Positions 49,013-57,503 of a DNA stretch of 64,000 nucleotides are shown piece after piece; the stretch's first letter is position 1; the number at the start of each line of letters is the position of its first letter. The position numbers and the translations under genes are program-made. The stretch spans positions 88,824-152,823 of the forward strand of contig CANQNF010000002.1 of NCBI GenBank assembly GCA_947625125.1. The letters are read 5' to 3'. This stretch comes from an uncultured Clostridia bacterium. Lineage in GTDB: Bacteria; Bacillota; Clostridia; Oscillospirales; Ruminococcaceae. The notes below the pieces were generated by a model, which did no database searches, was not told the DNA's origin, and saw nothing but the letters and a program-made list of their open reading frames with translations.

Positions 49013-51853
49013 ATGTCGGAAATAATAGCTTCAACTTATGAACTTATAGGTCAGATCGGCTCGGGCGGCGGGGGAACGGTATATCTTGCAAACCATTTAA
49101 GGCTCGGGAAAAAGGTCGTTCTTAAAGCTGACAAAAGAAAAATAACCACTCGCCCTGAGCTTTTACGCCGCGAGGTCGATGTTCTTAAAGAGCTTCATCA
49201 TGAATACATACCGCAGGTCTATGACTTTTTTGTCGAGAACGATACGGTCTTTACCGTCATGGATTATATCGACGGCGAGAGCCTTGATAAATATCTTAAG
49301 CAGGGCATGAGATTCGATCAGCCGTCGGTCATAAAATGGGCGATTGAAATATTAAAAGCGCTTAGCTATCTTCACAGTCCGACTCACGGCGAACCTCCGA
49401 GGGGATATGTTCACAGCGATATTAAGCCTGCAAACATCATGCTCCGCCCAAACGGAAATATATGCCTTATAGATTTTAATATTTCTCTTGCAATCGGCGA
49501 GGAAAACGTAGTCGGAGGCAGCCCGGGCTATGCGTCTCCTGAACACTACGGGCTTGACAATTCATTCAGCGGACAAACAGCAAGCGCGGTATCTGCTGAA
49601 AACACCGCGACGGCGTACTATGACGACAGAACGCTTACGATGCCCACCCGGACCGGAACTTCCGGTTCGTCATCAGTAAAAAAGATAGTAGTTCCCGACG
49701 CACGCTCCGACATCTACAGCCTCGGCGCTACGCTTTATCATCTCCTCTCCGGCAAACGTCCCGCAAAGGACGCTAAAGAGGTCGAACCGCTATCCAAATC
49801 CGATTATTCCGCGCCGCTTGTCAACATAATCACCAAGGCGATGAACCCTAACCCCGATCTTCGGTATCAGACCGCCGACGAAATGCTTCAGGCGTTTTAT
49901 GACCTTTGGGACAAAGACCCCCGTGCTTTGCGGCAAAAGCGCAGGCTTATAATCGGCTCTGCGGTGCTTTCGGTCATGCTTTTGGCGGGCGGGCTGACCG
50001 TTTTTGCGGGGCTTCGTCAAATGGAGCGCCTGCAAACCGCACAGGTTTTGGCTGCGGATTCCGCTTCTGCGCTCTCGGCGGGTGATGTTGAAACGGCTCT
50101 TGATAAAGCCATTTCCGCGCTTGTCGACGACCCCGGCGCGTTTGATATTCCCTACACCCCGGAGGCACAGCTTGCCCTGACGAACGCTCTTGGCGTGTAT
50201 GATCTGTCCGACAGTTTCAAGCCGTATGCGACAATAAATCTTCCCGCTGCTCCGTTTAGGGTCATAAAAAGTCCTGACGAGACTAAGCTTATCGTCACAT
50301 ATGCATATGAACTTGCGATTTATGACATACAGTCGGGCGAGCAGCTTGCTTCGCTTCCTACGCTTGAATCGGCGCTCTGCGAGGTCGAATTTCTGAATGA
50401 GAGTGAAATTATATATGCAGGTGCAGAGGGTCTTTCAGCCTATGACATCTCGGCAAATAAGACCCTCTGGACAGCTGCTCCCGCGACCGCGATAGCCGTT
50501 TCGGGCGATAAAACTATGGCCGCGACAATATATAAAAACGAGAGCAGGATCAACTTTTATGACGCTGCAACAGGCGGGTTGATTTCGTTTAGGGAGCTTG
50601 ACGGACATCTCAATATCCCCGAAAACGACAGATTTGCCGACGCTATGCGAGACGTATTTGAACTGAACAGCGACGGCAGCAGGTGCGCGGTCAGTTTAAA
50701 CAGCGGAGCGCTGTGGGTGCTTGATATTTATAACAAATTTAACGATCTATATATCTATGAAATGTCGGATTTCACGGTGTTTGACGGTGAATTTGCGGGC
50801 GATGTTTTCGCCTATTCCGCATACGGAAACAAATCGGTTTTCGGCATGGTAGATGTTAATTCCGGCAAAAAACTTGGTGAGCTGAATGCAAACGCTCCGA
50901 TTTCGGTATCAAATCATGACGGAGAAATCTACATAACGCAAAACGACACGGTCGTAAAAATCGACATGGCGACTTTTGAACAGTCGCCCGCTGCATACAC
51001 CGAAAACAAGGACGTCACGGCGTTTGACGTTTCGGATAAATATGTTATTTCCGCGACCGGCGACGGATTTTCGGTATTCAGCCTCGGCGCGGGGTTGGTG
51101 CAGTCCGAGGAGCGCGAAGCGGCTCCCGATTTCGTAATTACCGCCGGGGATTATATTGCCCTTGCAAACCGAAGCGATACCGTAATCGATCTGATGAAGC
51201 TGACGGATTACGGCGACGCGAAGCTTTTGGATTATGACCCGAGGCTTGAACACAGTGAAGCGCGGCTTTCCTCCGACGGCTCGGTAATGCTTTTCAGCAT
51301 TAAGGACTTCACGATTCTGAACTCCGATGGCAGCGTTCGAGTTAGCGTTGATCTGCCCGACAGCGATAAGATTTACGATCAGCAGTATCGCCACGATGGT
51401 GATTATCTCGAGGTGACATATTACAGCGGCAAGGTAGTGAGCTATTCGGCAAAGGACGGAAAAATCATATCCGAGGCAGAAATCGCGCCTCCCGACGAGA
51501 GCCTTGAGGAGCAGTTCGAGACCGAAAAATATGTTATAAATGCTCCTTTACACGGCGCTCCCGAAGTCATAAACAAGACTACCGGCAAGAAAATCGCCGA
51601 GTTGAGAGCCGACGATTACCTGACCTATATCACCGAAACCAACGGATACATTATAGCGCAATATATCAGGACCGACGGATATTTCTACGGGGTGCTGATG
51701 AATCAGAACTTGGGCGAAATAGCGATCCTCCCGAGGCTTTGCGACATAAGCGGCGGCAGACTGATTTACGACTTCCCAAACGGAAATCTAAAGACTTCGC
51801 CGATTTATAGCCTTGACGAGCTAAAGGAGATGGCAAAAAATTACGGTAATTAA
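49013..51853 (+). CDS. Ser/Thr protein kinase with extracytoplasmic propeller
   Basis: The 946-residue protein has an N-terminal kinase domain with all catalytic residues: the Gly-rich loop IGSGGGGTVYLA, Lys38, HSDIKPAN with Asp136, and DFN with Asp154. The activation segment contains an unusual insert (about residues 185-225). A membrane helix near residues 309-333 (RRLIIGSAVLSVMLLAGGLTVF) follows, then about 600 residues of repeats like ANKTLWTAAPATAIAVSGDK that read as a beta-propeller outside the membrane. The design suggests a receptor kinase sensing an external signal. It follows the FHA and PP2C genes in the same run. Confidence 0.88.
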   Translation: MSEIIASTYELIGQIGSGGGGTVYLANHLRLGKKVVLKADKRKITTRPELLRREVDVLKELHHEYIPQVYDFFVENDTVFTVMDYIDGESLDKYLKQGMRFDQPSVIKWAIEILKALSYLHSPTHGEPPRGYVHSDIKPANIMLRPNGNICLIDFNISLAIGEENVVGGSPGYASPEHYGLDNSFSGQTASAVSAENTATAYYDDRTLTMPTRTGTSGSSSVKKIVVPDARSDIYSLGATLYHLLSGKRPAKDAKEVEPLSKSDYSAPLVNIITKAMNPNPDLRYQTADEMLQAFYDLWDKDPRALRQKRRLIIGSAVLSVMLLAGGLTVFAGLRQMERLQTAQVLAADSASALSAGDVETALDKAISALVDDPGAFDIPYTPEAQLALTNALGVYDLSDSFKPYATINLPAAPFRVIKSPDETKLIVTYAYELAIYDIQSGEQLASLPTLESALCEVEFLNESEIIYAGAEGLSAYDISANKTLWTAAPATAIAVSGDKTMAATIYKNESRINFYDAATGGLISFRELDGHLNIPENDRFADAMRDVFELNSDGSRCAVSLNSGALWVLDIYNKFNDLYIYEMSDFTVFDGEFAGDVFAYSAYGNKSVFGMVDVNSGKKLGELNANAPISVSNHDGEIYITQNDTVVKIDMATFEQSPAAYTENKDVTAFDVSDKYVISATGDGFSVFSLGAGLVQSEEREAAPDFVITAGDYIALANRSDTVIDLMKLTDYGDAKLLDYDPRLEHSEARLSSDGSVMLFSIKDFTILNSDGSVRVSVDLPDSDKIYDQQYRHDGDYLEVTYYSGKVVSYSAKDGKIISEAEIAPPDESLEEQFETEKYVINAPLHGAPEVINKTTGKKIAELRADDYLTYITETNGYIIAQYIRTDGYFYGVLMNQNLGEIAILPRLCDISGGRLIYDFPNGNLKTSPIYSLDELKEMAKNYGN

Positions 51854-51908
51854 GCGAAAGCTTAGTTTATAGATTCACAACTATATTGAAAGGACGGTTT
51901 TTGAAAAG

Positions 51909-54900
51909 ATGAAAACCAGAAAAATTTTGGCAGTCATTCTGTCGGTTGCCATGCTTCTCTCGCTCTTGACCCAAGCGGTCTGGGCGGATGAAAACCAAAG
52001 CTCTCCTGAAACGGTGGAAGAGGATTTGACAGAAAACGTATCACCGGAGCTGTCAGAAAATACTCAGCAAACGGAGTATGACGGCAGCGAAAAGGACCTC
52101 AACGCAGATAATTACGATGCGGCGCAGTCCGAATCGGCGCCCGAGCAAATTACCGATTATGCTGAAGACGTTCCGACGCCGATGAGCCTTTTGCCGTTGC
52201 CGACGTACAACGCAAATGTTACGTTGAACAGGTTTGACAACCCGCCTCCTGAGGAGGTAGCTGCTCAGATCAATGCCACAGGCAAAAGATTTATGTTCGC
52301 AGTTTATGAGGTTTTAAGGGATGCGTTGGTAGAAAACGGCGTCATGTCCGAGGAAGACCCCTCTTATCAAGGCGATATTCTCTATTCTTGCGACGGCGAA
52401 AACAGCTACTCAAAGGTTGAATGGGATGAGATAGTAACCCCTAATTTTAATAACGAAGCTTATACCGGAAGAGGCTATATTTATTTTATCCTTGGCAGCA
52501 ACGATCAGCTTGATCCCAACAACATAAAGGTAAGAATCTATTTAACGATCGTGGCAGTAGAAACGGCCGACGCAGTCTTCATTGACAGAACCGTAAATTA
52601 TCCTGAGGAACTTAAAGATATGCCGGATCGAACCGCCTATGTCGGAGAAGTAGTTAATGGTTTCCTTAAAGAAAAGGGGTTGATTACCGATGAAAACCCG
52701 GTATATTCTGGTACAATTAAGGGTGATAATGAAATCCAAACTCAAGATACTGTAGTCCAGATGCCTAATGGGTTCAGTCTTGATGGATTGTTGACGGGTT
52801 ATTGGCCGTTACAATTATGCCGCGTAAATGATGGAAAATATGAATATGCTTTTAGTGGCGCTCCTCTATATACTATCTTTTCCGATGAGGAGAGCGATTA
52901 CGGAAGATCGTTTAATGTAACGATATTCTACAAAGATCACATAACCGATTTTCTTTCTAACCTTGACGAACAGTTTTATAATTCCAAGGGTGAAAAAGTG
53001 GTTGATGTTAATGCGTCCAGCAATATAACGTTAATCAAGCCGAATGAAGATTATGCATGGTATGTTACCAATTACATTTCCTATACGGAGCTCGGAGAAT
53101 TGGAAGACCCCAGCATCAAAATTGTCTTCCCCGAGAAATATGCTGAAAATGCTAAAGTTTACAGAGGGCATTTCGTAAATTCCGAAGATGCCGCCGAGCA
53201 CGAAGATATCACCGACCTTGTTACCGGAGGCAATTCAATTAAACTCTCTAAACCTGCATATTATATAAATCAATGGAGTACAGAACTGACATTTGTTTTT
53301 ACATATGACGGAAAAGAATATGTTGTCCCCACAGTTGAGACAGTATATGCCTACCAAAACGGTCCGTCTATACGCGATTCCAGCCAAGCTTTCTCCGGCC
53401 AAACGCGTTCTGTATATAGTCAATTGCCTCAAAGTAATGAGGATGAACACAATTACTATTTAAGTGTTTCAACTGTTTACCCGGCAAAAACTTTTGAAGA
53501 AGCAGGTATCAGTTTTTACGGATATTATTATGATTACTCTGAAGATAACGACAATACAAGTTTCATAGACAACACCAAGGTTACGGCGGCATACCTCGGA
53601 AAGTTTAAAAACGAGGACGAAGCCAAAGCTGCCGGAGCTGAAAATATTAAAGACGCGCTCTTTAATGACAATGACAGCTTAGGGAGATATGTGCCCGATC
53701 TCAGTAAATATGAAACAAACACCGGGTATATGTCTTATATTTTAGGGGCCTTTGTTTCCACGGAAAATTACCAAGAAATTAAATATAAAGAGCTTGATTT
53801 CACCGTATTTGATGAATACGGAAACGTTTATAATTTGACGCACCGAGTGGGAATTACCGGAGAAGATTATGTTTCAAACAGCGTTGGATTTAATATTGAA
53901 GATGTATATAAACAGCCGTATGTAAATGGCAGCGAAACTGCTCAATCAAGATACAATATTTTCGATGTTAATGAAGACAGCTACTACGTAAACGGCGAAC
54001 GGACGATATTTATCACTGAAGGAAATCGCGGCGAGGAAAAAGCAATCGAGGATGGAACTCTTGTCTATCCGGCGTTTGAAACCGACGACGGCGTTACCAT
54101 CCTGACCGGTAAGGATGCGTCCGAGCCTTCGGACAATGCCGTACCGCAGATCTCGGGCGTGACTCCGGTCGAATTCAGAAACACAGTAAGCCGCCCGTAT
54201 TCCGCAGCCTCCCAGGGCAAAACTCACATTAAGAACTATTGGATAACATATCTGACGCCCTCTGCCGGCGGCTCAAAGCTGTTTGTAAGCGCAGCCAACA
54301 ACCCCGACCATGACGTAGAGGGCAGCCATGTAAGAGAGGTCTTCCTCAATGGCAAATATAATTATGTTCATGACATTCTGATCGCGAATATCGGAGACCA
54401 GGAGCTTACCGATATAAGCGTCACTCTTGAAAATGCGTCGGGAGTCAAGCTTGACGATTACTGGAATATTTCAGATACCGGCGTAAAATCTCTTGCACCG
54501 TTCACAACTGCTTTGAACAAGCCGAGCGAACGGGATGAAAATGATAATTATGTAAGCTATACGGGCGTACTGCCTAACGTTGCAAAAATAAGACTTTTGC
54601 CTGTTGACGATCAGTTCCGCGAGATTTCCGGCACCCTGACCGTAAAAGCTAATGGCCAGGAGCCTGTCGTCATAAAACTGACAGGTATTGCCGGCGTTCC
54701 GAGAATTACTACCTCGGGCCTCTCTAACGGCGTTAAATACGTTCCGTATTCGAGCGTTATCATGACAAATAATATGTATGATTCGGATGCAGTCACATTC
54801 AGCTTAGTCCCAGGCAGCAAGCTTCCAAAGGGCGTTGAGCTTTATCCCAACGGAGAAGTATACGGCGTTCCGATGGAAAACGGTACATTCACATTCACTG

Positions 54901-56033
54901 TCAAGGCGTCGTATAACGGTGAAGTATCTAAGGACAGCGGCGTTGATTATTCAGACACCCGCACCTATACCATTCTTATCGATGACAACACAGACGACGC
55001 GGTAGACGCTGTAAACCTTGCTGACAACGGCGGTTATGAGCTGACCGACAGGATTCCGAGGGAGATCAAAGTATACTATACTTCAGTTGATGAAAACGGT
55101 CTGCCGGAAGTCGACAGGATCGAATTTGAGGGCGAACATTTCTTCCATTCCATAGGCTCTTATGAAAATGAGTTCAAATACTTCTTCCTTGATGGTATCA
55201 AGCTTGAAGAAGGCGTCGATTACCTTGCCGAAGAAGGGTCTACAAAGATAACGGTATATGCCGAAACATTCTCACATATAGGTATCACCGACAAAGATAT
55301 ACGGCATACGCTTGCTGCTGAGTTCAGAACAGAAGCAAATGATGAGCTTAAGGATTCAGCCCAGAACGTCTATCTTGAATATATTGAATATAAAGACCAG
55401 CAGAGCACCGGCACCGGAGGCACTGGTGGCAGCACCGGCAGCACCGGAGGAATGGGCGTGCCGAGCAAGCCGATTCTGAGCTACAGCGATCAGTCCCAGG
55501 ATGCGTTTGAAACGGTTGACGCAATTATGACAATTGTAGATGCAAACGGCAACACTATACCCGGTCTTAAACTGGAGCTTCACTCGGATGTACAGTATGC
55601 TGCGACAGACGACAACGGAAATGCAAACTTTAGCGGCGTAGAATTCGGTCGTCATACTCTTTATGTAACCGACGCTGCAAAGAATACGGCTTCAAAGGAA
55701 TTCACAATAGTTTCTGGATTCGGAGCAGATCTTGCAGGAGACATTATTACCGCAGAGGTCGGACAGACTGTTCATATTACAATTTCGTACGATGGTCAGA
55801 ACCTTTCAATTATCAAAGCAGAAACAGAAGTCGATATTCCTCAGGAAGGCACTACTAACGACGAAGAAACAGAGGGAGTAGACGATAATGCTTTATCGGA
55901 TGACGAATCTGATGAAGACAAAGCGCCTGCTGAAGATGAGTCCAAAGCGGTAAATCCCGGGACAGGCTTGGTATTGGGGCTTGCACCTGTGACGGCGCTT
56001 GCGTGGATGATAGTATTTGCAAAAAGAAGGTAA
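51909..56033 (+). CDS. Large secreted cell-wall-anchored surface protein
   Basis: The 1374-residue precursor has a Sec signal (ILAVILSVAMLLSLLTQAVWA, cut near residue 27), an acidic Glu/Asp/Ser-rich N-terminal stretch, several beta-rich domains and a putative Ig-like region (about 905-1010). A Gly/Thr/Ser linker follows (GTGGTGGSTGSTGG), then a CnaB-like repeat (about 1195-1290) and an acidic tail. It ends with NPGTG, a hydrophobic helix (LVLGLAPVTALAWMIVF) and AKRR. This is the layout of a sortase substrate with a non-standard motif. No sortase gene is in the window. It lies just after the kinase and may be an adhesin. Confidence 0.85.
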   Translation: MKTRKILAVILSVAMLLSLLTQAVWADENQSSPETVEEDLTENVSPELSENTQQTEYDGSEKDLNADNYDAAQSESAPEQITDYAEDVPTPMSLLPLPTYNANVTLNRFDNPPPEEVAAQINATGKRFMFAVYEVLRDALVENGVMSEEDPSYQGDILYSCDGENSYSKVEWDEIVTPNFNNEAYTGRGYIYFILGSNDQLDPNNIKVRIYLTIVAVETADAVFIDRTVNYPEELKDMPDRTAYVGEVVNGFLKEKGLITDENPVYSGTIKGDNEIQTQDTVVQMPNGFSLDGLLTGYWPLQLCRVNDGKYEYAFSGAPLYTIFSDEESDYGRSFNVTIFYKDHITDFLSNLDEQFYNSKGEKVVDVNASSNITLIKPNEDYAWYVTNYISYTELGELEDPSIKIVFPEKYAENAKVYRGHFVNSEDAAEHEDITDLVTGGNSIKLSKPAYYINQWSTELTFVFTYDGKEYVVPTVETVYAYQNGPSIRDSSQAFSGQTRSVYSQLPQSNEDEHNYYLSVSTVYPAKTFEEAGISFYGYYYDYSEDNDNTSFIDNTKVTAAYLGKFKNEDEAKAAGAENIKDALFNDNDSLGRYVPDLSKYETNTGYMSYILGAFVSTENYQEIKYKELDFTVFDEYGNVYNLTHRVGITGEDYVSNSVGFNIEDVYKQPYVNGSETAQSRYNIFDVNEDSYYVNGERTIFITEGNRGEEKAIEDGTLVYPAFETDDGVTILTGKDASEPSDNAVPQISGVTPVEFRNTVSRPYSAASQGKTHIKNYWITYLTPSAGGSKLFVSAANNPDHDVEGSHVREVFLNGKYNYVHDILIANIGDQELTDISVTLENASGVKLDDYWNISDTGVKSLAPFTTALNKPSERDENDNYVSYTGVLPNVAKIRLLPVDDQFREISGTLTVKANGQEPVVIKLTGIAGVPRITTSGLSNGVKYVPYSSVIMTNNMYDSDAVTFSLVPGSKLPKGVELYPNGEVYGVPMENGTFTFTVKASYNGEVSKDSGVDYSDTRTYTILIDDNTDDAVDAVNLADNGGYELTDRIPREIKVYYTSVDENGLPEVDRIEFEGEHFFHSIGSYENEFKYFFLDGIKLEEGVDYLAEEGSTKITVYAETFSHIGITDKDIRHTLAAEFRTEANDELKDSAQNVYLEYIEYKDQQSTGTGGTGGSTGSTGGMGVPSKPILSYSDQSQDAFETVDAIMTIVDANGNTIPGLKLELHSDVQYAATDDNGNANFSGVEFGRHTLYVTDAAKNTASKEFTIVSGFGADLAGDIITAEVGQTVHITISYDGQNLSIIKAETEVDIPQEGTTNDEETEGVDDNALSDDESDEDKAPAEDESKAVNPGTGLVLGLAPVTALAWMIVFAKRR

Positions 56034-56043
56034 AAACTAATAC

Positions 56044-56066
56044 GGGGCAGGTCAAAAGCCTGCCCC
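56044..56066. terminator. Terminator between the surface protein and the ICMT-like gene
   Basis: GGGGCAGG (56044-56051) pairs perfectly with CCTGCCCC (56059-56066). The T-run (TTTTT) lies on the minus-strand side, so it ends the leftward gene and probably slows the rightward one. Confidence 0.7.
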
Positions 56067-56080
56067 AAAGCCTTATTCAT

Positions 56081-56566
56081 TCACTTCCTCGCCGGACGTG
56101 GGAAAATTCGGTTCACGCGCTTGCAATAGTCGCGATAATCCTCGCCGAAGCGCTTTCTGAGCCACTTTTCCTCGGTATTTTTGACCGCCGCCGTGACCGC
56201 AAGATACATCATCGGCGGGAAAATTATCAGCGCAGCGTTGCCGAAAATCAAAATCGCACCGGTGCAGATGAACAGAATTCCCGAGTAAATCGGGTTGCGG
56301 GTCCATCCGTAAACCCCGGTCGTAAGCAGTTTTCCGTCGTCGATCGAGCGAAGGATTTTTGAGATCAGAAGCGCCGCCGTGTACATGGTTATTCCTGAAA
56401 TTACCAGTAAAATGCCTGCAACGGCTGCCGGGACCTCAAGCACTCCGAAACTGATTTTCGGGATTTTTCCAAGTTTTGTGAGCGCAATTCCCCCGGCGGT
56501 CAGGGCGAACATGAACGCCCCTAAAGCAGGTCCGGGGCCATAATGCGGAAGAACGTTTTTATCCAT
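56081..56566 (-). CDS. Isoprenylcysteine carboxyl methyltransferase-like membrane protein
   Basis: The 161-residue protein has four to five hydrophobic segments and the ICMT-family signature TTGVYGWTRNPIYSG followed by GEDYRDYCKRVNRIFP near the C-terminus. Bacterial members methylate small molecules or sit in metal-handling gene groups; the substrate is unknown. TGGAGG precedes the ATG. An 18-bp palindrome AGTTAGC-gaaa-GCTAACT lies 12 bases upstream of the start, so the gene is probably controlled by a metal regulator. Confidence 0.87.
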   Translation of the reverse strand: MDKNVLPHYGPGPALGAFMFALTAGGIALTKLGKIPKISFGVLEVPAAVAGILLVISGITMYTAALLISKILRSIDDGKLLTTGVYGWTRNPIYSGILFICTGAILIFGNAALIIFPPMMYLAVTAAVKNTEEKWLRKRFGEDYRDYCKRVNRIFPRPARK

Positions 56567-56578
56567 AAAGCCTCCATA

Positions 56579-56594
56579 GTTAGCGAAAGCTAAC
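56579..56594. promoter_or_regulatory. Palindromic operator 1, GTTAGC-N4-GCTAAC
   Basis: GTTAGC-gaaa-GCTAAC lies just upstream of the ICMT-like start. It is one of four such sites within 700 bases. The half-site resembles DtxR/IdeR/MntR-family boxes (TTAGGTTAGSCTAACCTAA consensus), but the regulator is not identified. Confidence 0.7.
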
Positions 56595-56595
56595 T

Positions 56596-56836
56596 TGATT
56601 CAAAATTTTAAATTTCCAGCATATGCTGCCTGCCGAAAATTTTGTTTTATTTTATTTAGTTCGCGGATTTTCGCGGACATTATAGTCCTAAAAAATATAA
56701 CAGCAGTGGGATTATAAATAATGCTGAAATGCCGATTTATCAGGGTTTATCGGGTTATTAGGCGTCGCATTCCCCATGCCCCAAAATTTCATAAACAAAA
56801 ACTTAAAAACCGGATTTGGTAACTTTAAGCGCAGGA
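56596..56836. other. Gene-free gap with a relic of the HMA gene end
   Basis: No supported gene. Bases 56596-56645 closely repeat 56853-56900 (both have TTGATTCAAAA or CTGATTCAAAA, a TTTAAATT block, and then TGCCTGCCGAA or TACCTGCCGAA). The second copy contains the end of the HMA gene, so the first is a fossil of a duplicated or deleted HMA-like gene. The rest is AT-rich with no reading frame. Confidence 0.45.
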
Positions 56837-56852
56837 GTTAGCAGCGCCTAAC
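56837..56852. promoter_or_regulatory. Palindromic operator 2 (imperfect)
   Basis: GTTAG-cagcgc-CTAAC lies just beyond the stop of the HMA gene, within the repeated segment. It is a weaker copy of the GTTAGC palindrome. Confidence 0.5.
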
Positions 56853-56883
56853 CTGATTCAAAAATTTAAATTATCTGCGGGCA

Positions 56884-57132
56884 CTACCTGCCGAACAGAC
56901 CCTTTTTGACGTACGGCTCGACCGAGATTGACAGCGTTTTGTAGCCCGTTCGGTCGATCGCCGTGCGCAGGGCGGTCTCGTCGATCGGCCGCTCGGTCAG
57001 GATCGTCGCCTCGCCCTTTTTGTGCGACGCGCTGACCTTTTTCACGCCGAAATTTCGGCGAATTTCGTCGCAGATGTGGGCCTCGCACATCCCGCACATC
57101 ATGCCCTCGATTTTAACTGTAACCTTGTTCAT
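56884..57132 (-). CDS. Heavy-metal-associated (HMA) domain protein
   Basis: The 82-residue protein is a ferredoxin-like HMA domain with the metal-binding GMMCGMC motif (Cys13, Cys16), like CopZ-type chaperones and the metal domain of P-type ATPases. The rest (VKKVSASHKKGEATILTE, TGYKTLSI) fits the fold. It could carry copper or iron-related metal between proteins. AAAGGAGTTAATT precedes the ATG. Two GTTAGC palindromes lie over its promoter region. No transporter adjoins, which is unusual, since such proteins often sit with feoAB or copA. Confidence 0.92.
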   Translation of the reverse strand: MNKVTVKIEGMMCGMCEAHICDEIRRNFGVKKVSASHKKGEATILTERPIDETALRTAIDRTGYKTLSISVEPYVKKGLFGR

Positions 57133-57205
57133 AATTAACTCCTTTAATTAAATTTTTGCGGTTTTATGCCCGATAATTGCCATTTATGTTGATATTTTGC
57201 CATCA

Positions 57206-57221
57206 GTTAGCGAGCGCTAAC
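57206..57221. promoter_or_regulatory. Palindromic operator 3
   Basis: GTTAGC-gagc-GCTAAC lies just downstream of a TATAAG box in the HMA upstream region, so a bound regulator would block transcription. Confidence 0.7.
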
Positions 57222-57253
57222 CAATGCTTATAAATAAACGGCTTTCGAGATGG

Positions 57254-57269
57254 GTTAGCAGAAGCTAAC
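57254..57269. promoter_or_regulatory. Palindromic operator 4
   Basis: GTTAGC-agaa-GCTAAC lies about 32 bases further upstream from operator 3, over the expected -35 region of the HMA promoter. The two sites lie on either side of the likely promoter. Confidence 0.7.
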
Positions 57270-57280
57270 TGCCTGCCCTA

Positions 57281-57301
57281 AATAAAGCCGTCACGACGGC
57301 T
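57281..57301 (-). terminator. Leftward hairpin upstream of the HMA gene
   Basis: AGCCGTC (57286-57292) pairs with GACGGCT (57295-57301); on the minus strand it is followed by TTATTT. No leftward gene precedes it within the window, so it may be left from a lost gene. Confidence 0.4.
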
Positions 57302-57430
57302 CGGTTAGGCAAAATTGGCACGGATATATTTTAGCACATCGGCGTCGGGTTGTCAAGAGGGATTTTATTGTTAATTCAGTTTAAATCGTCATCATACTTT
57401 TTGTCTTATTTTTTCTTCCACCATCTAATA

Positions 57431-57459
57431 TTGACATTTTTCTCAACATATGCTATAAT
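57431..57459 (+). promoter_or_regulatory. Promoter of the TPM-like/pspA pair
   Basis: Perfect TTGACA (57431-57436) and TATAAT (57454-57459) are separated by 17 bases. Transcription would begin about 40 bases before the start codon. The gap 57302-57430 upstream holds no supported gene. Confidence 0.88.
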
Positions 57460-57503
57460 CTAAAAGGAGTATTATATACTACTGAAATGAAAGGGGCGGT
57501 TAT

